64,000 nucleotides of DNA from Ruegeria_C sp041537925 (lineage in GTDB: Bacteria; Pseudomonadota; Alphaproteobacteria; Rhodobacterales; Rhodobacteraceae). The DNA lies in the NCBI RefSeq assembly GCF_041537925.1, contig NZ_JBGOSH010000001.1, positions 434,001-498,000 on the forward strand. The letters are read 5' to 3'. Below are positions 25,160 to 34,068 of this stretch, piece after piece (within the stretch, counting starts at the first letter, position 1; each line of letters opens with the position of its first letter). A program made the translations under genes and the position numbers. The notes beneath the pieces are model-generated. The model made no database searches. It was not told the DNA's origin and saw only the letters and a program-made list of their open reading frames with translations.

Positions 25160-25251
25160 GTCAGACCTCTTTCTTCGGATGTCATGGGGTCGGGCCGCCC
25201 ATGGACGGCCAACTTACTACAAATCAGGGGCGTTGCCGACATTGACTTATG

Positions 25252-26061
25252 TCAGGCCGCCTCAAAACTGATCTGTCGTCGGAGAAACTGCGTCGCCCGG
25301 TCGCTGACACGCGACGGATCGCCGGTGGTCAGATAGCCGCTGCCACCATCGCCCAGCATGCCGGGATGGCGTGTCAGATAATCGGCAAGGCTTGCCGCCA
25401 CCAGATCTCCCTGCGAATAGACCTTTACATCGGGCCCAAGCGCGGCCTGAAACGCCTCTTCCATCAGCGGGTAATGGGTGCAGCCCAGAATGGCCGCCTG
25501 CGGTTCAGGCATCTTGCGTTTCAGCGCATCGACATGGCTGCGTACCAGCGCCTCGGCCAGGATCAGATCGCCGTCCTCGATCGCATCAACCACGCCACCG
25601 CAGGCCTGCGCTTCGACATCAACGCCGATGGCGCGGAACGCCAATTCGCGCTGGAAGGCGCGGCTGGACACGGTGGCGGGGGTGGCAAACAGCGCCACAT
25701 GTTTGATCGCGACCTCGCGCGGAGGGGAATTGTCGCCCCATTGCCGCTCCGTCAGCGCCTCGATCAGCGGTACAAAAACGCCCAGCACGCGCTTGCCTTT
25801 GGGCACGCCCTCTTCCTGCATCCGGCGCAGGGCTGCAGCACTTGCCGTGTTGCAGGCCAGAATTACCAGGTTGCAGCCCGCATCCCACAAGCGGTGAACC
25901 GCATTGCGGGTGAGTTGATAGATATCCTCGGCATCGCGCACGCCGTAAGGCGCATGGGCACTGTCAGCAAAATACAGGAAATCCAGCTCGGGCAGACGGG
26001 TCTGCGCGGCGTTGAGGACGGTCAGGCCGCCCAATCCGGAATCAAAAATACCTACTGCCAT
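25252..26061 (-). CDS. murI: Glutamate racemase
   Basis: Supplies D-glutamate for peptidoglycan. The 269-residue protein has both catalytic cysteines in their family blocks: VILACNTASAAALRR (first) and AILGCTHYPLMEEAF (second), and the N-terminal GIFDSGLGGLTVL and FADSAHAPYG that bind the amino acid. It is cytoplasmic, has a normal start at ATG 26061, and follows the acyltransferase gene by 8 bp, so the two probably share a transcript. Confidence 0.96.
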   Translation of the reverse strand: MAVGIFDSGLGGLTVLNAAQTRLPELDFLYFADSAHAPYGVRDAEDIYQLTRNAVHRLWDAGCNLVILACNTASAAALRRMQEEGVPKGKRVLGVFVPLIEALTERQWGDNSPPREVAIKHVALFATPATVSSRAFQRELAFRAIGVDVEAQACGGVVDAIEDGDLILAEALVRSHVDALKRKMPEPQAAILGCTHYPLMEEAFQAALGPDVKVYSQGDLVAASLADYLTRHPGMLGDGGSGYLTTGDPSRVSDRATQFLRRQISFEAA

Positions 26062-26069
26062 GGTCCCTG

Positions 26070-26948
26070 TCAGGCGCGGTGCTGCTCCTCGAACTCGAAG
26101 CCATAGTCATAAGACTTCAACGGCGTCGGGGAAAGCTCATATGTCGCCTTGCGCAGGAAATCCATCATCTTGCGCGTATTCGTCGCCATCGGATCCAGAA
26201 CATCGCGCATGATGGGCTCTCCGATCACCACCCGCACTGGTGTGTCGACGCGTTTCTTGAATTCCTTGAGCAACAGCCCCATGCGCAAGGTGACGTGCAG
26301 ATGGCTGGCGATCTGAAACAGGCGCGAGGTATGGCCCTCGAAGAACATCGGCACCACAACGGCGTTCGATTTGCCTACCATCCGCGCGGTGAACCCGCGC
26401 CAGCCCGGGTCCATCGGGTGGGCAAAGGGCTTTGCGGCGGTGCTGACCGTGCCGCCCGGAAAAACCCCAATCGCGCCACCGTCCTCGAGATATCCCAACG
26501 CGGTCTTGCGGGTCTCGATGTTCAGTCGCGTCGCTTCTTTGGTTTGATCGAACGAGACCGGCAGCACGATCCGGTTGATATCATCGGCCTTGCGGAACAC
26601 CTGGTTGGCCAGAATGCGAAAATCCCTGCGCGTTTGTGACAGGATATGCCCCATCATCAATCCGTCGAGGATGCCATAGGGATGGTTGGCGATCAGGATC
26701 AGCGGGCCGTTTTGCGGGATGTTCGACAATGCCCCGCCGACCACATCCAGGGTCAGCCCATAGCGTTCGACCATGACCTCCCAGAAATCGCGCCCTGCGG
26801 CCACTTCCTTTTCATAGCCGTCCGCCCGTTTGATCAAACGCATCCGCCCGGTGGTGTTTTCCATCAGCCGGATCAATGCGCGACCGCTCTTGGTTTCGGC
26901 AGAATGGGCATAGCTTATGTCACGGGCGATATGACGGTGGGCAGGCAT
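26070..26948 (-). CDS. Lysophospholipid acyltransferase family protein
   Basis: A 292-residue membrane-associated acyltransferase of the PlsC type. The acyl-transfer motif HX4D is present as NHPYGILDGLMMG, and the substrate block is GVFPGGTVSTA in place of the usual FPEGTR. The glycine for glutamate at that site sets it apart from canonical 1-acylglycerol-3-phosphate acyltransferases and recalls ornithine-lipid or other lyso-lipid acyltransferases. The C-terminal part is rich in aromatic residues (SYDYGFEFEE). It is 8 bp upstream of murI. The lipid substrate is uncertain. Confidence 0.82.
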   Translation of the reverse strand: MPAHRHIARDISYAHSAETKSGRALIRLMENTTGRMRLIKRADGYEKEVAAGRDFWEVMVERYGLTLDVVGGALSNIPQNGPLILIANHPYGILDGLMMGHILSQTRRDFRILANQVFRKADDINRIVLPVSFDQTKEATRLNIETRKTALGYLEDGGAIGVFPGGTVSTAAKPFAHPMDPGWRGFTARMVGKSNAVVVPMFFEGHTSRLFQIASHLHVTLRMGLLLKEFKKRVDTPVRVVIGEPIMRDVLDPMATNTRKMMDFLRKATYELSPTPLKSYDYGFEFEEQHRA

Positions 26949-27027
26949 TGGGGTCTCCGGGGCTCACTGCGCGCTAGATAAGCGCGAACAGCGATTCTGC
27001 ATAGGTTCGGTGACACCAATGTGACGT

Positions 27028-30000
27028 CTATTCCGCAGCTTTGCGAACCTCCGGGCCACCCTGACGGATCGTGGCAAGTAATTCCTCACGCCGTTTGGAT
27101 GCCTTGACCTCATTGGCCTGTTTGACCGGGCCGAAGCCGCGTATGTCAAGCGGCAGCCGGGCCAGCGCAATGATTGCGTCGCGGGTTTGCGGTGCAAGAC
27201 GCGGCAGTATGTCCTTCATATCCGTCTCATATTGCCGGATCAGCGCCCGCTCCATCCGACGCTCAGTGCTGTAGCCGAAGATGTCCAAAGGCGTGCCGCG
27301 CAGGCTTTTGAGGCGCGTCAGAAGTTTCAGCGGCCACAGCATCCATTCGCCGAATTCCCGCTTCTTCGGCCGCCCGTCCGAGCCAGTGCCGCCAAAGATC
27401 GGTGGTGCCAGATGGAATGTCATCTTCAGATCGCCATCAAACTCGGCTGCGGCTTGCTCCCGGCTGTCCAACAACAGCCGCGCCACTTCATATTCGTCCT
27501 TGTAAGCCAGCAACTTGTGATAGCCCTTTGCAAGCGCCTCTTTCAGATCGGCATCGTCGATCGCGTCCAGCAGTTTCAAATAGCGTTTTGCCAGCCGCTG
27601 CCCCTGATACGCGACCAGATGCGCCGCCCGGTACGAGATCTTCTCGTCCAGCGTCTTGGGCCTCTCAACCACGTTCGGTTGCAAGATCCCCGTAACCTCC
27701 TGCGGATGCAGCACCGCCCAACGGCCGATCTCGAAGGCGCGTTTGTTGCGTTCGATGGCGGTGCCGTTCAGTTCGATGGCATGCACGATCGCGTCATGGG
27801 TGATCGGCAGCAGTCCGCGCTGCCAGGCCGCGCCAAAGACCATCATGTTGGAGTAGATCGCATCGCCCATCACCGCGCGGGCCAGATCATATGCGTCGAA
27901 CAGGTCGAGCCGGTCCTTGAGCCGCGCCTGCAAGGCCAGCTCCAACCGGTCCGAAGGGATCTGGAACTCGGTATCGCGGGTGAAATCGCCGGTGATGATC
28001 TCGTGGTTGTTCACCACCGCACCGGTCTGACCCGTGCGTGTCAGACCCAGCGTCTTGGCCCCGGCGCTCACTACCAGATCGCCACCGATCAGCGCATGCG
28101 CCTCGCCGGTGGCCACGCGGATTGCGCTGATATCGTCGGGATGGTTGGCCAGACGGCAATGAATATGCACCGCGCCGCCCTTCTGGGCGAGGCCTGCCAT
28201 TTCCATCATGCCCGCGCCCTTACCGTCGATCTGCGCCGCCTGCGCAAGCACCGCGCCGATGGTGACAACGCCGGTGCCACCAACCCCTGTGATTACCACG
28301 TTATGGGTGCCGGTGATCTCTGGCAGTTCGGGCATTGGCAGGTCAGGCAGGTCTATTTCGGTCGTCGCTTCCTTACGGATCTGCGCGCCTTCCAAGGTGA
28401 CAAACGACGGGCAAAACCCTTTGAGACAAGAGAAATCCTTGTTGCAGCTGGACTGGTCTATAGCCCGTTTGCGGCCCAGCTCGGTTTCTTGCGGCACGAT
28501 CGAGACGCAGTTCGACTGTACCCCGCAATCGCCGCATCCCTCGCAAATATCGGTATTGATGAAGACCCGCTTGTCGGGGTCCGGGAAGGTGCCGCGCTTG
28601 CGGCGGCGGCGTTTCTCGGCGGCGCAGGTCTGGATATAAACGATGGCCGACACGCCCTCGATGTCGCGATAGCGCTCCTGTACCGCCATCAGATCGGCGC
28701 GCTCATGGGTTTCAACGCCCGAGGGCAGCGCCTTGAAATTCACCTCCTCTTTTTCGTCATAGACGACCGCAACATGTTTCACGCCCATCGCCTTTAACTC
28801 GTTGACAATACGCTCGGCACTCAGCCCACCTTCGTTGGTCTGGCCACCGGTCATCGCGACCGCGTCATTGTAGAGGATCTTGTAGGTGATGTTGGTGCCA
28901 GCCGCCAAGGCTGCGCGGATCGCCTGCACGCCAGAGTGGTTATAAGTGCCGTCGCCAAGATTCTGGAATACATGCTTGGTTTTCGAGAACGGTTCTTCGC
29001 CGATCCAGTTGGCCCCTTCGCCGCCCATATGGGTGAACCCATCGGTTTCGCGATCCATCCACTTGACCATGAAGTGACAGCCGATCCCGGCATAAGCCAG
29101 ACTGCCATCGGGCACCTTGGTGCTGGTATTGTGCGGACAGCCGGAGCAGAAGTAGGGCAGCCGCGCCGCGATCTCCTGCGCGTTATCCGCCCGCCGCGCC
29201 TCGGACAGGGCGGCCAGACCGGCCCGGATGCCATCGGTTTCGCGCCCTTCTTCGATCAGAATCTCACCCAGCTTCTCGGCGATCATGATCGGGTCCAGTG
29301 CACCGCGGGTCGGGAAAAGTTCCTCGCGGTGCATCGCACCGGCCCCGCCCTTGTACCAGCCATAGACCCGGCGGCCACGACGGTCGTCAAAGATGGCCTC
29401 CTTGACCTGCACCTCGATCAGCTTGCGCTTTTCCTCGACGATGACAATCAGGTCCAGCCCTTCGGCCCAGTCGTGGAAACCTTGCATGTCCAGCGGAAAG
29501 ACCTGTCCGATCTTGTAGGTGGTGATGCCAAGCCGTTCGGCCTCTTCAGCGTCGATGTTCAGCAGCGACATCGCATGGGCCAGGTCGAGCCAGTTCTTGC
29601 CAGCCGCGACAAACCCAATCTTGGCCCCGCGTTTGCCCCAGACCCGCTTGTCGATCTTGTTGGCGCGGGAAAACGCCTCGGCCGCGAAGCGTTTGTAGTC
29701 GATGATCCGTGCTTCTTGCGGGGTGCGGTCATCCATCAACCGGATATTCAAGCCACTCTCGGGCATGTCGAACTCGGGCGTAACGATGTTCATCCGGTCG
29801 GTGCGGCCATCCACCACGGAAGTCACCTCGATCGTGTCCTTCATGGTCTTCAGCCCAACCCAGAGCCCGGAAAACCGCGACAGCTCGAACCCATAGAGTC
29901 CATAGTCGAGGATTTCCTGCACTCCCGCCGGGCTGACAATCGGCAGATAGGCATCCATCAGCGCCCATTCCGACTGATGCAGCACGGTCGAGCTTTCACC

Positions 30001-30447
30001 CGTGTGATCGTCGCCCATCGCCATGACCACGCCGCCATGTCGAGCCGTCCCCGCCATGTTCGCATGCCGGATCACATCGCCCGAGCGGTCCACCCCCGGT
30101 CCCTTGCCGTACCAGAGGCCAAAGACACCGTCATATTTGCCGTCACCGCGCAATCCCGCCTGCTGGCTGCCCCAAAGTGCGGTGGCCGCCAGATCCTCGT
30201 TCAATCCGTATTGAAAGGTGACATCCGCCCCGGTCAATTCCCTGGCGGCGCGGTTCATCTGCATGTCCACTGCCCCCAGGGGCGAGCCGCGATAGCCGGT
30301 GACCAACCCCGCCGTGTTCAGTCCGGCAGCCTTGTCGCGCGCCTTCTGCATCAGCATCAGCCGCACAAGCGCCTGTGTCCCGTTCAGCAGAACAGGGCTT
30401 TTATCCAGATCGAAACGGTCGTTGAGCGAGATCATGTGCTTACTCAT
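27028..30447 (-). CDS. Indolepyruvate ferredoxin oxidoreductase, fused subunits
   Basis: A 1139-residue thiamine diphosphate enzyme that oxidatively decarboxylates aryl- or branched-chain 2-oxoacids to acyl-CoA with ferredoxin. The N-terminal domain starts VLLNGTQALVRLML and has GYRGSPLGAVD. The thiamine-binding part has FCSGCPHNTSTKVPDG near 440 and GDGTYNHSG followed by YNDAVAMTGGQ. A cysteine cluster CEGCGDCGVQSNC near 637 can hold an Fe-S centre. The gamma domain starts at GVGGTGVVTIGAV near 725. ATG 30447 is used because GGGGAGG lies just upstream. It diverges from a LysR gene across a 170-bp region with a clear palindrome. In aerobes it probably degrades aromatic amino acids. Confidence 0.9.
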   Translation of the reverse strand: MSKHMISLNDRFDLDKSPVLLNGTQALVRLMLMQKARDKAAGLNTAGLVTGYRGSPLGAVDMQMNRAARELTGADVTFQYGLNEDLAATALWGSQQAGLRGDGKYDGVFGLWYGKGPGVDRSGDVIRHANMAGTARHGGVVMAMGDDHTGESSTVLHQSEWALMDAYLPIVSPAGVQEILDYGLYGFELSRFSGLWVGLKTMKDTIEVTSVVDGRTDRMNIVTPEFDMPESGLNIRLMDDRTPQEARIIDYKRFAAEAFSRANKIDKRVWGKRGAKIGFVAAGKNWLDLAHAMSLLNIDAEEAERLGITTYKIGQVFPLDMQGFHDWAEGLDLIVIVEEKRKLIEVQVKEAIFDDRRGRRVYGWYKGGAGAMHREELFPTRGALDPIMIAEKLGEILIEEGRETDGIRAGLAALSEARRADNAQEIAARLPYFCSGCPHNTSTKVPDGSLAYAGIGCHFMVKWMDRETDGFTHMGGEGANWIGEEPFSKTKHVFQNLGDGTYNHSGVQAIRAALAAGTNITYKILYNDAVAMTGGQTNEGGLSAERIVNELKAMGVKHVAVVYDEKEEVNFKALPSGVETHERADLMAVQERYRDIEGVSAIVYIQTCAAEKRRRRKRGTFPDPDKRVFINTDICEGCGDCGVQSNCVSIVPQETELGRKRAIDQSSCNKDFSCLKGFCPSFVTLEGAQIRKEATTEIDLPDLPMPELPEITGTHNVVITGVGGTGVVTIGAVLAQAAQIDGKGAGMMEMAGLAQKGGAVHIHCRLANHPDDISAIRVATGEAHALIGGDLVVSAGAKTLGLTRTGQTGAVVNNHEIITGDFTRDTEFQIPSDRLELALQARLKDRLDLFDAYDLARAVMGDAIYSNMMVFGAAWQRGLLPITHDAIVHAIELNGTAIERNKRAFEIGRWAVLHPQEVTGILQPNVVERPKTLDEKISYRAAHLVAYQGQRLAKRYLKLLDAIDDADLKEALAKGYHKLLAYKDEYEVARLLLDSREQAAAEFDGDLKMTFHLAPPIFGGTGSDGRPKKREFGEWMLWPLKLLTRLKSLRGTPLDIFGYSTERRMERALIRQYETDMKDILPRLAPQTRDAIIALARLPLDIRGFGPVKQANEVKASKRREELLATIRQGGPEVRKAAE

Positions 30448-30496
30448 CAGACGCCTCCCCACGTCAGATTAGTTTGCTTGGTTTAACATTCATATT

Positions 30497-30515
30497 AGGT
30501 CAAAATTGCTGACCT
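30497..30515. promoter_or_regulatory. Palindromic operator between ior and the lysR gene
   Basis: A perfect inverted repeat AGGTCA (30497-30502), 7 nt, TGACCT (30510-30515), nearly extended by one more pair outside, lies between the divergent genes, 50 nt from the ior start. An additional AGGTC half-site is near 30587. It fits a LysR-type binding site. Confidence 0.55.
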
Positions 30516-30618
30516 TACTAGTTGTTTTTTCCCACTCCCCGCGGCGAGGCGTCCGATATTCATGGAGCTTTTGCATTCTTTCATATAGGTCGTATCGAAA
30601 AGAACGGAAGTTACAGGG

Positions 30619-31524
30619 ATGGATTGGGATAAACTCAGAATATTTCACGCGGTGGCCGATGCGGGCAGCTTGACCCATGCGGGCGACAAGCTGAACCTGT
30701 CGCAATCCGCGGTCAGCCGACAGATCAGGGCGCTTGAGGAAGCGCTCGATGCGACGCTGTTCCACCGTCATGCGCGCGGACTGATTCTCACCGAACAGGG
30801 CGAGTTGCTGTTCGACGCCACCTCATCCATGTCCAAACGTCTGGATGCCGCCGCCGCGCGCATCCGCGACAGCGAAGACGAGGTGTTTGGCGAATTGCGG
30901 GTAACCACTACCTTCGGCTTCGGCACGCTCTGGCTGGCGCCGCGCCTGCCCAAGCTCTACCAGAAATACCCCGATCTCAAAATCGACCTGATGCTGGAAG
31001 AGCGCGTGCTCGACCTGCCCATGCGCGAGGCGGATGTGGCGATCCGGATGAAGGAGCCCAGCCAAGCGGACCTGATCCGCAAGCGCCTGATGACAATCCA
31101 GATGCAGCTTTTCGTGTCCGCGGGCTATCTCAAGACCCACGATGCGCCCCTTACCCCTGCCGATTTTTCACAACACCGCTTGATCTGCCAGAGCACCACC
31201 GCCGCACAGGTCGGCGCCGGGGCATCACTGGTCGTACAGTTGATGGAGAACGCACCTGCATCGCTTTTGACCGTGAACAATTATTTTGGCGTGCTACAGG
31301 GCGTGCTGCACAACCTCGGAATCGGGGTTTTGCCCGATTACGTTGCACAGGAAGTGCCCGATCTGGTGCGAGTCCTGCCCGAGATCGAGTCCTCGGATGT
31401 GCCCGTCTATCTTGCCTACCCCGAGGAATTGCGCCATTCGCAACGTATTGCAGCGTTTCGTGACTTCGTTCAGGAGGAAATCATCGCAAGCCGCAAACAG
31501 CTGAAAATGCAAGGCAAAACTTGA
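30619..31524 (+). CDS. LysR-family transcriptional regulator
   Basis: A 301-residue DNA-binding regulator. The winged helix-turn-helix is in the first 60 residues (FHAVADAGSLTHAGDKLNLS followed by QSAVSRQIRALEEALDATLF), and the rest is the periplasmic-binding-like effector domain. It is divergent from the 2-oxoacid oxidoreductase gene with a palindrome between them, so control of that gene and of itself is likely (inference). The effector is unknown. Confidence 0.9.
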   Translation: MDWDKLRIFHAVADAGSLTHAGDKLNLSQSAVSRQIRALEEALDATLFHRHARGLILTEQGELLFDATSSMSKRLDAAAARIRDSEDEVFGELRVTTTFGFGTLWLAPRLPKLYQKYPDLKIDLMLEERVLDLPMREADVAIRMKEPSQADLIRKRLMTIQMQLFVSAGYLKTHDAPLTPADFSQHRLICQSTTAAQVGAGASLVVQLMENAPASLLTVNNYFGVLQGVLHNLGIGVLPDYVAQEVPDLVRVLPEIESSDVPVYLAYPEELRHSQRIAAFRDFVQEEIIASRKQLKMQGKT

Positions 31525-31586
31525 GATATGCGCAGTTTGCATAGCAGGAATGCCTGAGCCGCGACATTATTGTCCTTGATAACTCA

Positions 31587-31601
31587 TTAAGCGCTCATTA
31601 A
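31587..31601 (+). promoter_or_regulatory. Possible CtrA binding site
   Basis: TTAA (31587-31590), seven bases, TTAA (31598-31601) fits the spacing of the CtrA box TTAA-N7-TTAA. It also reads as a CATTAA direct repeat with 11-bp period. It lies just before the candidate small RNA. A short AT-rich motif like this can occur by chance, so this is tentative. Confidence 0.35.
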
Positions 31602-31682
31602 ATCCAATCTTGAAGAGGGCAGCGCCTTCTTCATACCTCCCTGTTGGACTTAGGCCGAGCTTAGTGCTCGGCCCTTTTTTTT
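31602..31682 (+). ncRNA. Candidate small RNA or 3' UTR ending in a strong terminator
   Basis: The region from the lysR stop to the PEP-mutase-like gene (31525-31779) has no ORF. It holds a textbook intrinsic terminator: stem 31653-31660 with 31666-31673, 5-nt loop, then eight T residues (31675-31682). A pyrimidine-rich stretch with ACCTCCC (31635-31641) just before it could pair with ribosome-binding sites, as in several Rhodobacter small RNAs. TTGATA at 31576 is a weak -35 candidate. It may instead simply be the terminator of lysR. Confidence 0.4.
31653..31682 (+). terminator. Rho-independent terminator
   Basis: An 8-bp perfect GC-rich stem, 5-nt loop, and an eight-T tract. It ends either the lysR transcript or the candidate small RNA. 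Confidence 0.9.
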
Positions 31683-31779
31683 GCGCCACCCGTTAAGCGT
31701 GCCAACCTTCGGTGGTATCGACTGTCGCACACTCCCTACATGCAAGAGTTCACCATGAGACTTGAGCCCCGCGATGCGA

Positions 31780-32622
31780 TCAATCCTCGCGCTGCGGGTC
31801 GTGGGTCTGTGACATGATCTGACGGACCACGCTATCGGGGATCGCCTGTTGCGAATAGGTGAATGTGCCCTGTTCCTGCACTTCGCGCGCCGCGCGCATC
31901 ATCGCACCAATCGCAGCACGCGCGAAAGAGCCGCCAACGCTGATTCGCGAAACGCCCGCCTCAGACAGATCCGTGACCGAACAGGTGAAGCTGACGAGCC
32001 CCATGACAACATTGACCGGCTTGCCCACCGATTGGCACACCGTGCGGATGGCCTCAAGATCGGGCAGGCCAGGCGCGTAGAGCACATCGGCGCCCGCCTC
32101 TTCAAAGGCCTGCAGCCGCCGGATCGTGTCTGCCAGATCGGGCCGCCCGCAGATAAAGTTCTCAGCCCGCGCGGTCAGCAGGAAATCCCGGCCTCGCGCC
32201 GCCTCGACCGCCGCCTGAATGCGGTCCACCGCATGGGACACCTCGTAGATCGGCGCGTCGGGATCGCCGGTCGCATCCTCGATCGTCCCGCCGACCAGCC
32301 CGATCTGCGAGGCCATTGCAATGGTTTTGGCGCAGGCCTCGGGCGCGGTGCCAAACCCGTCTTCAAGATCACCCGAGACCGGCAGACCGGTCGCCGCCAC
32401 GATCTGCGCGGCGTTTTGCAATATTTCCTGGCGGCTGAGACCGGCCGTGGAATCCCGTTTGCCGACGGAAAAGGCATATCCCGCGCTGGTGGTGGCCAGC
32501 GCCGCGAAGCCAAGGCTGGTCAGTAGCCGCGCCGATCCCGCATCCCAGGCGTTCGGGATGACAAAGGCCCGTTCTCCGCCATGTAGCGCCCTAAGCCGTT
32601 CGTATTTCTGGGCCTGTTCCAT
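31780..32622 (-). CDS. Isocitrate lyase/PEP mutase superfamily enzyme
   Basis: A 280-residue TIM-barrel enzyme that makes or breaks C-C or C-P bonds next to a carboxylate. Family blocks: FVIPNAWDAGSARLL, LATTSAGYAFSVGKRD, LPVSGDLEDGFG (metal-binding acids), GLVGGTIEDATG and LTARAENFICG. The KKCGH loop typical of true isocitrate lyase and methylisocitrate lyase is absent, so it is closer to the small oxaloacetate decarboxylase / PEP mutase-like group. The gene stands alone. Substrate unknown. Confidence 0.82.
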   Translation of the reverse strand: MEQAQKYERLRALHGGERAFVIPNAWDAGSARLLTSLGFAALATTSAGYAFSVGKRDSTAGLSRQEILQNAAQIVAATGLPVSGDLEDGFGTAPEACAKTIAMASQIGLVGGTIEDATGDPDAPIYEVSHAVDRIQAAVEAARGRDFLLTARAENFICGRPDLADTIRRLQAFEEAGADVLYAPGLPDLEAIRTVCQSVGKPVNVVMGLVSFTCSVTDLSEAGVSRISVGGSFARAAIGAMMRAAREVQEQGTFTYSQQAIPDSVVRQIMSQTHDPQRED

Positions 32623-32694
32623 GCCGATCCTTCCGCGTATGGCCCCACCCTAACAATGCGACAGCGGAAGGGAAGCGCTGTGGCGGCGCCTAAG

Positions 32695-33846
32695 TCAGCA
32701 CGTGCCTAGTAGATCGCGCGCGATGCGTTCGAAGATTGCGGTGCCCAGCGGTATCAGGTCATCGGGGAAATCGTAGTCGGGGCTGTGCAGCACCGGGTGA
32801 TCCTCTCCCGGTCCCAAACACAGCATCGCGGCCTTGGCTTCCCAGCCGAAAACGCCGAAATCCTCAGACGCGCGCATCGGCAGGCCGGTGTCGCCATGCG
32901 GGACCCCAATCGCCTCCATCGCCCGGACCGCCACGGCGGCGGCCTCGGCATCGTTGATCGATGCGGCGAATGCGTCATGTACTTCAAACTGCACATTCAG
33001 CCCCGCCTCGTCGGCGGCAGTGCGCGCTAGCGCCTGAGCGTCGGCGACCAGTTCCGCCATCGTCTCATCCCGTGTAGTGCGCAAGGTGGCATAGATAACC
33101 CCTTCGCCCGGCGCGATGCCAAACACCGGCTCGCCCATACGCAGATGGGTAAGGGTCACCAGCCGGAACCCCGCATCCAGATCGCCGCCCCGCCCCAGTG
33201 CCTCAAGCGCCGGGATCAGGCCCGCGATGGCACGCCCCGGCGAGACGCCCTCTTCGGGCTCTGCTGCATGGGCCGTGCGCCCGGTCAGCGTGATCTTCAA
33301 CCCCTGCGACGCGCAGTTGATCAGGCCCGCGCGGGTCGAGACATATCCAAAGGGCCGCCCTGGTTCGTTATGGATCGCAAATGCCCAGTCCGGCCTGAGC
33401 GCGACAAAACCCGGGTCTGCCACCACCGCCCGTGCACCGCTGCCATCCTCTTCGGCGGGCTGGAACATCAGCACCACCCGTCCCCGCGCCACCGGCCTGC
33501 GCGCCAGCAAACGCCCCAGCCCCAGCAGCATGGTCATATGCCCGTCGTGGCCACACAGATGCCCTTTGCCCGGAGTCTCGGAGGACCAGGGAACACCGGA
33601 CAATTCCTCGATCGGCAAGGCGTCAAGCTCGGCCCGGAACAGCACGGTCTCGCCAGGTGAGCCGCTGTCGAACACTGCCGCCACACCATGCCCACCCAAT
33701 CCGGTCACTAGGCAAGCGGGACTCAGCGCGTCTAGCGCGGTCGCTATGGTCTCGGCAGTTTCCACCTCATCGCCGGATATTTCCGGGTGCTGGTGCAAGT
33801 CGCGGCGAAATGCGGTCAAAGCGACCAGATCAGAATTTGTAAGCAT
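32695..33846 (-). CDS. M20-family amidohydrolase (hippurate hydrolase-like)
   Basis: A 383-residue zinc-dependent hydrolase that removes acyl or aminoacyl groups from amides. Metal-ligand blocks: FRRDLHQHPEISGDE at the start, HLCGHDGHMTMLLG near 105, FQPAEEDGSGA near 140 and the late FGVFGWEAKAAMLCLGPGE. The dimerisation domain lies between, around TGRTAHAAEPEEGVSPG. No signal peptide, so cytoplasmic. ATG 33846 is preferred over a GTG one codon before. Substrates of such enzymes include N-acyl and indole-amino acid conjugates; not resolved here. Confidence 0.9.
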   Translation of the reverse strand: MLTNSDLVALTAFRRDLHQHPEISGDEVETAETIATALDALSPACLVTGLGGHGVAAVFDSGSPGETVLFRAELDALPIEELSGVPWSSETPGKGHLCGHDGHMTMLLGLGRLLARRPVARGRVVLMFQPAEEDGSGARAVVADPGFVALRPDWAFAIHNEPGRPFGYVSTRAGLINCASQGLKITLTGRTAHAAEPEEGVSPGRAIAGLIPALEALGRGGDLDAGFRLVTLTHLRMGEPVFGIAPGEGVIYATLRTTRDETMAELVADAQALARTAADEAGLNVQFEVHDAFAASINDAEAAAVAVRAMEAIGVPHGDTGLPMRASEDFGVFGWEAKAAMLCLGPGEDHPVLHSPDYDFPDDLIPLGTAIFERIARDLLGTC

Positions 33847-34068
33847 CACGGGGTCCCGGCTGTCGGCAGTTCCGTCAGGTCTTAGCCGAAGCTGACGCGG
33901 CTTTGGAGTCTGCCGTTACTGCCTGTGCCTTTATTCAGACCACGCGGAGAGGCGCACAAGACACATCCAGACAAGGAACCACAGCCCTGGCCCAAGATAC
34001 CTAGCGCCGAGACACAACCTCAAGTAAGTTCAGGAAAAACAAGTTTCATAATTTGACGAGGGTCTCTC

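Noticed and set aside
28936..30486. A 516-codon frame antisense to the indolepyruvate oxidoreductase gene
   Set aside because: Mirror of the real gene's codon structure; no recognisable domain or ribosome site.
31620..31682. Possible member of the Rhodobacter cuckoo-type small RNA family
   Set aside because: The CUCCUCCC loop motif of those RNAs is not present; only a single ACCTCCC occurs, so the family name is not applied.
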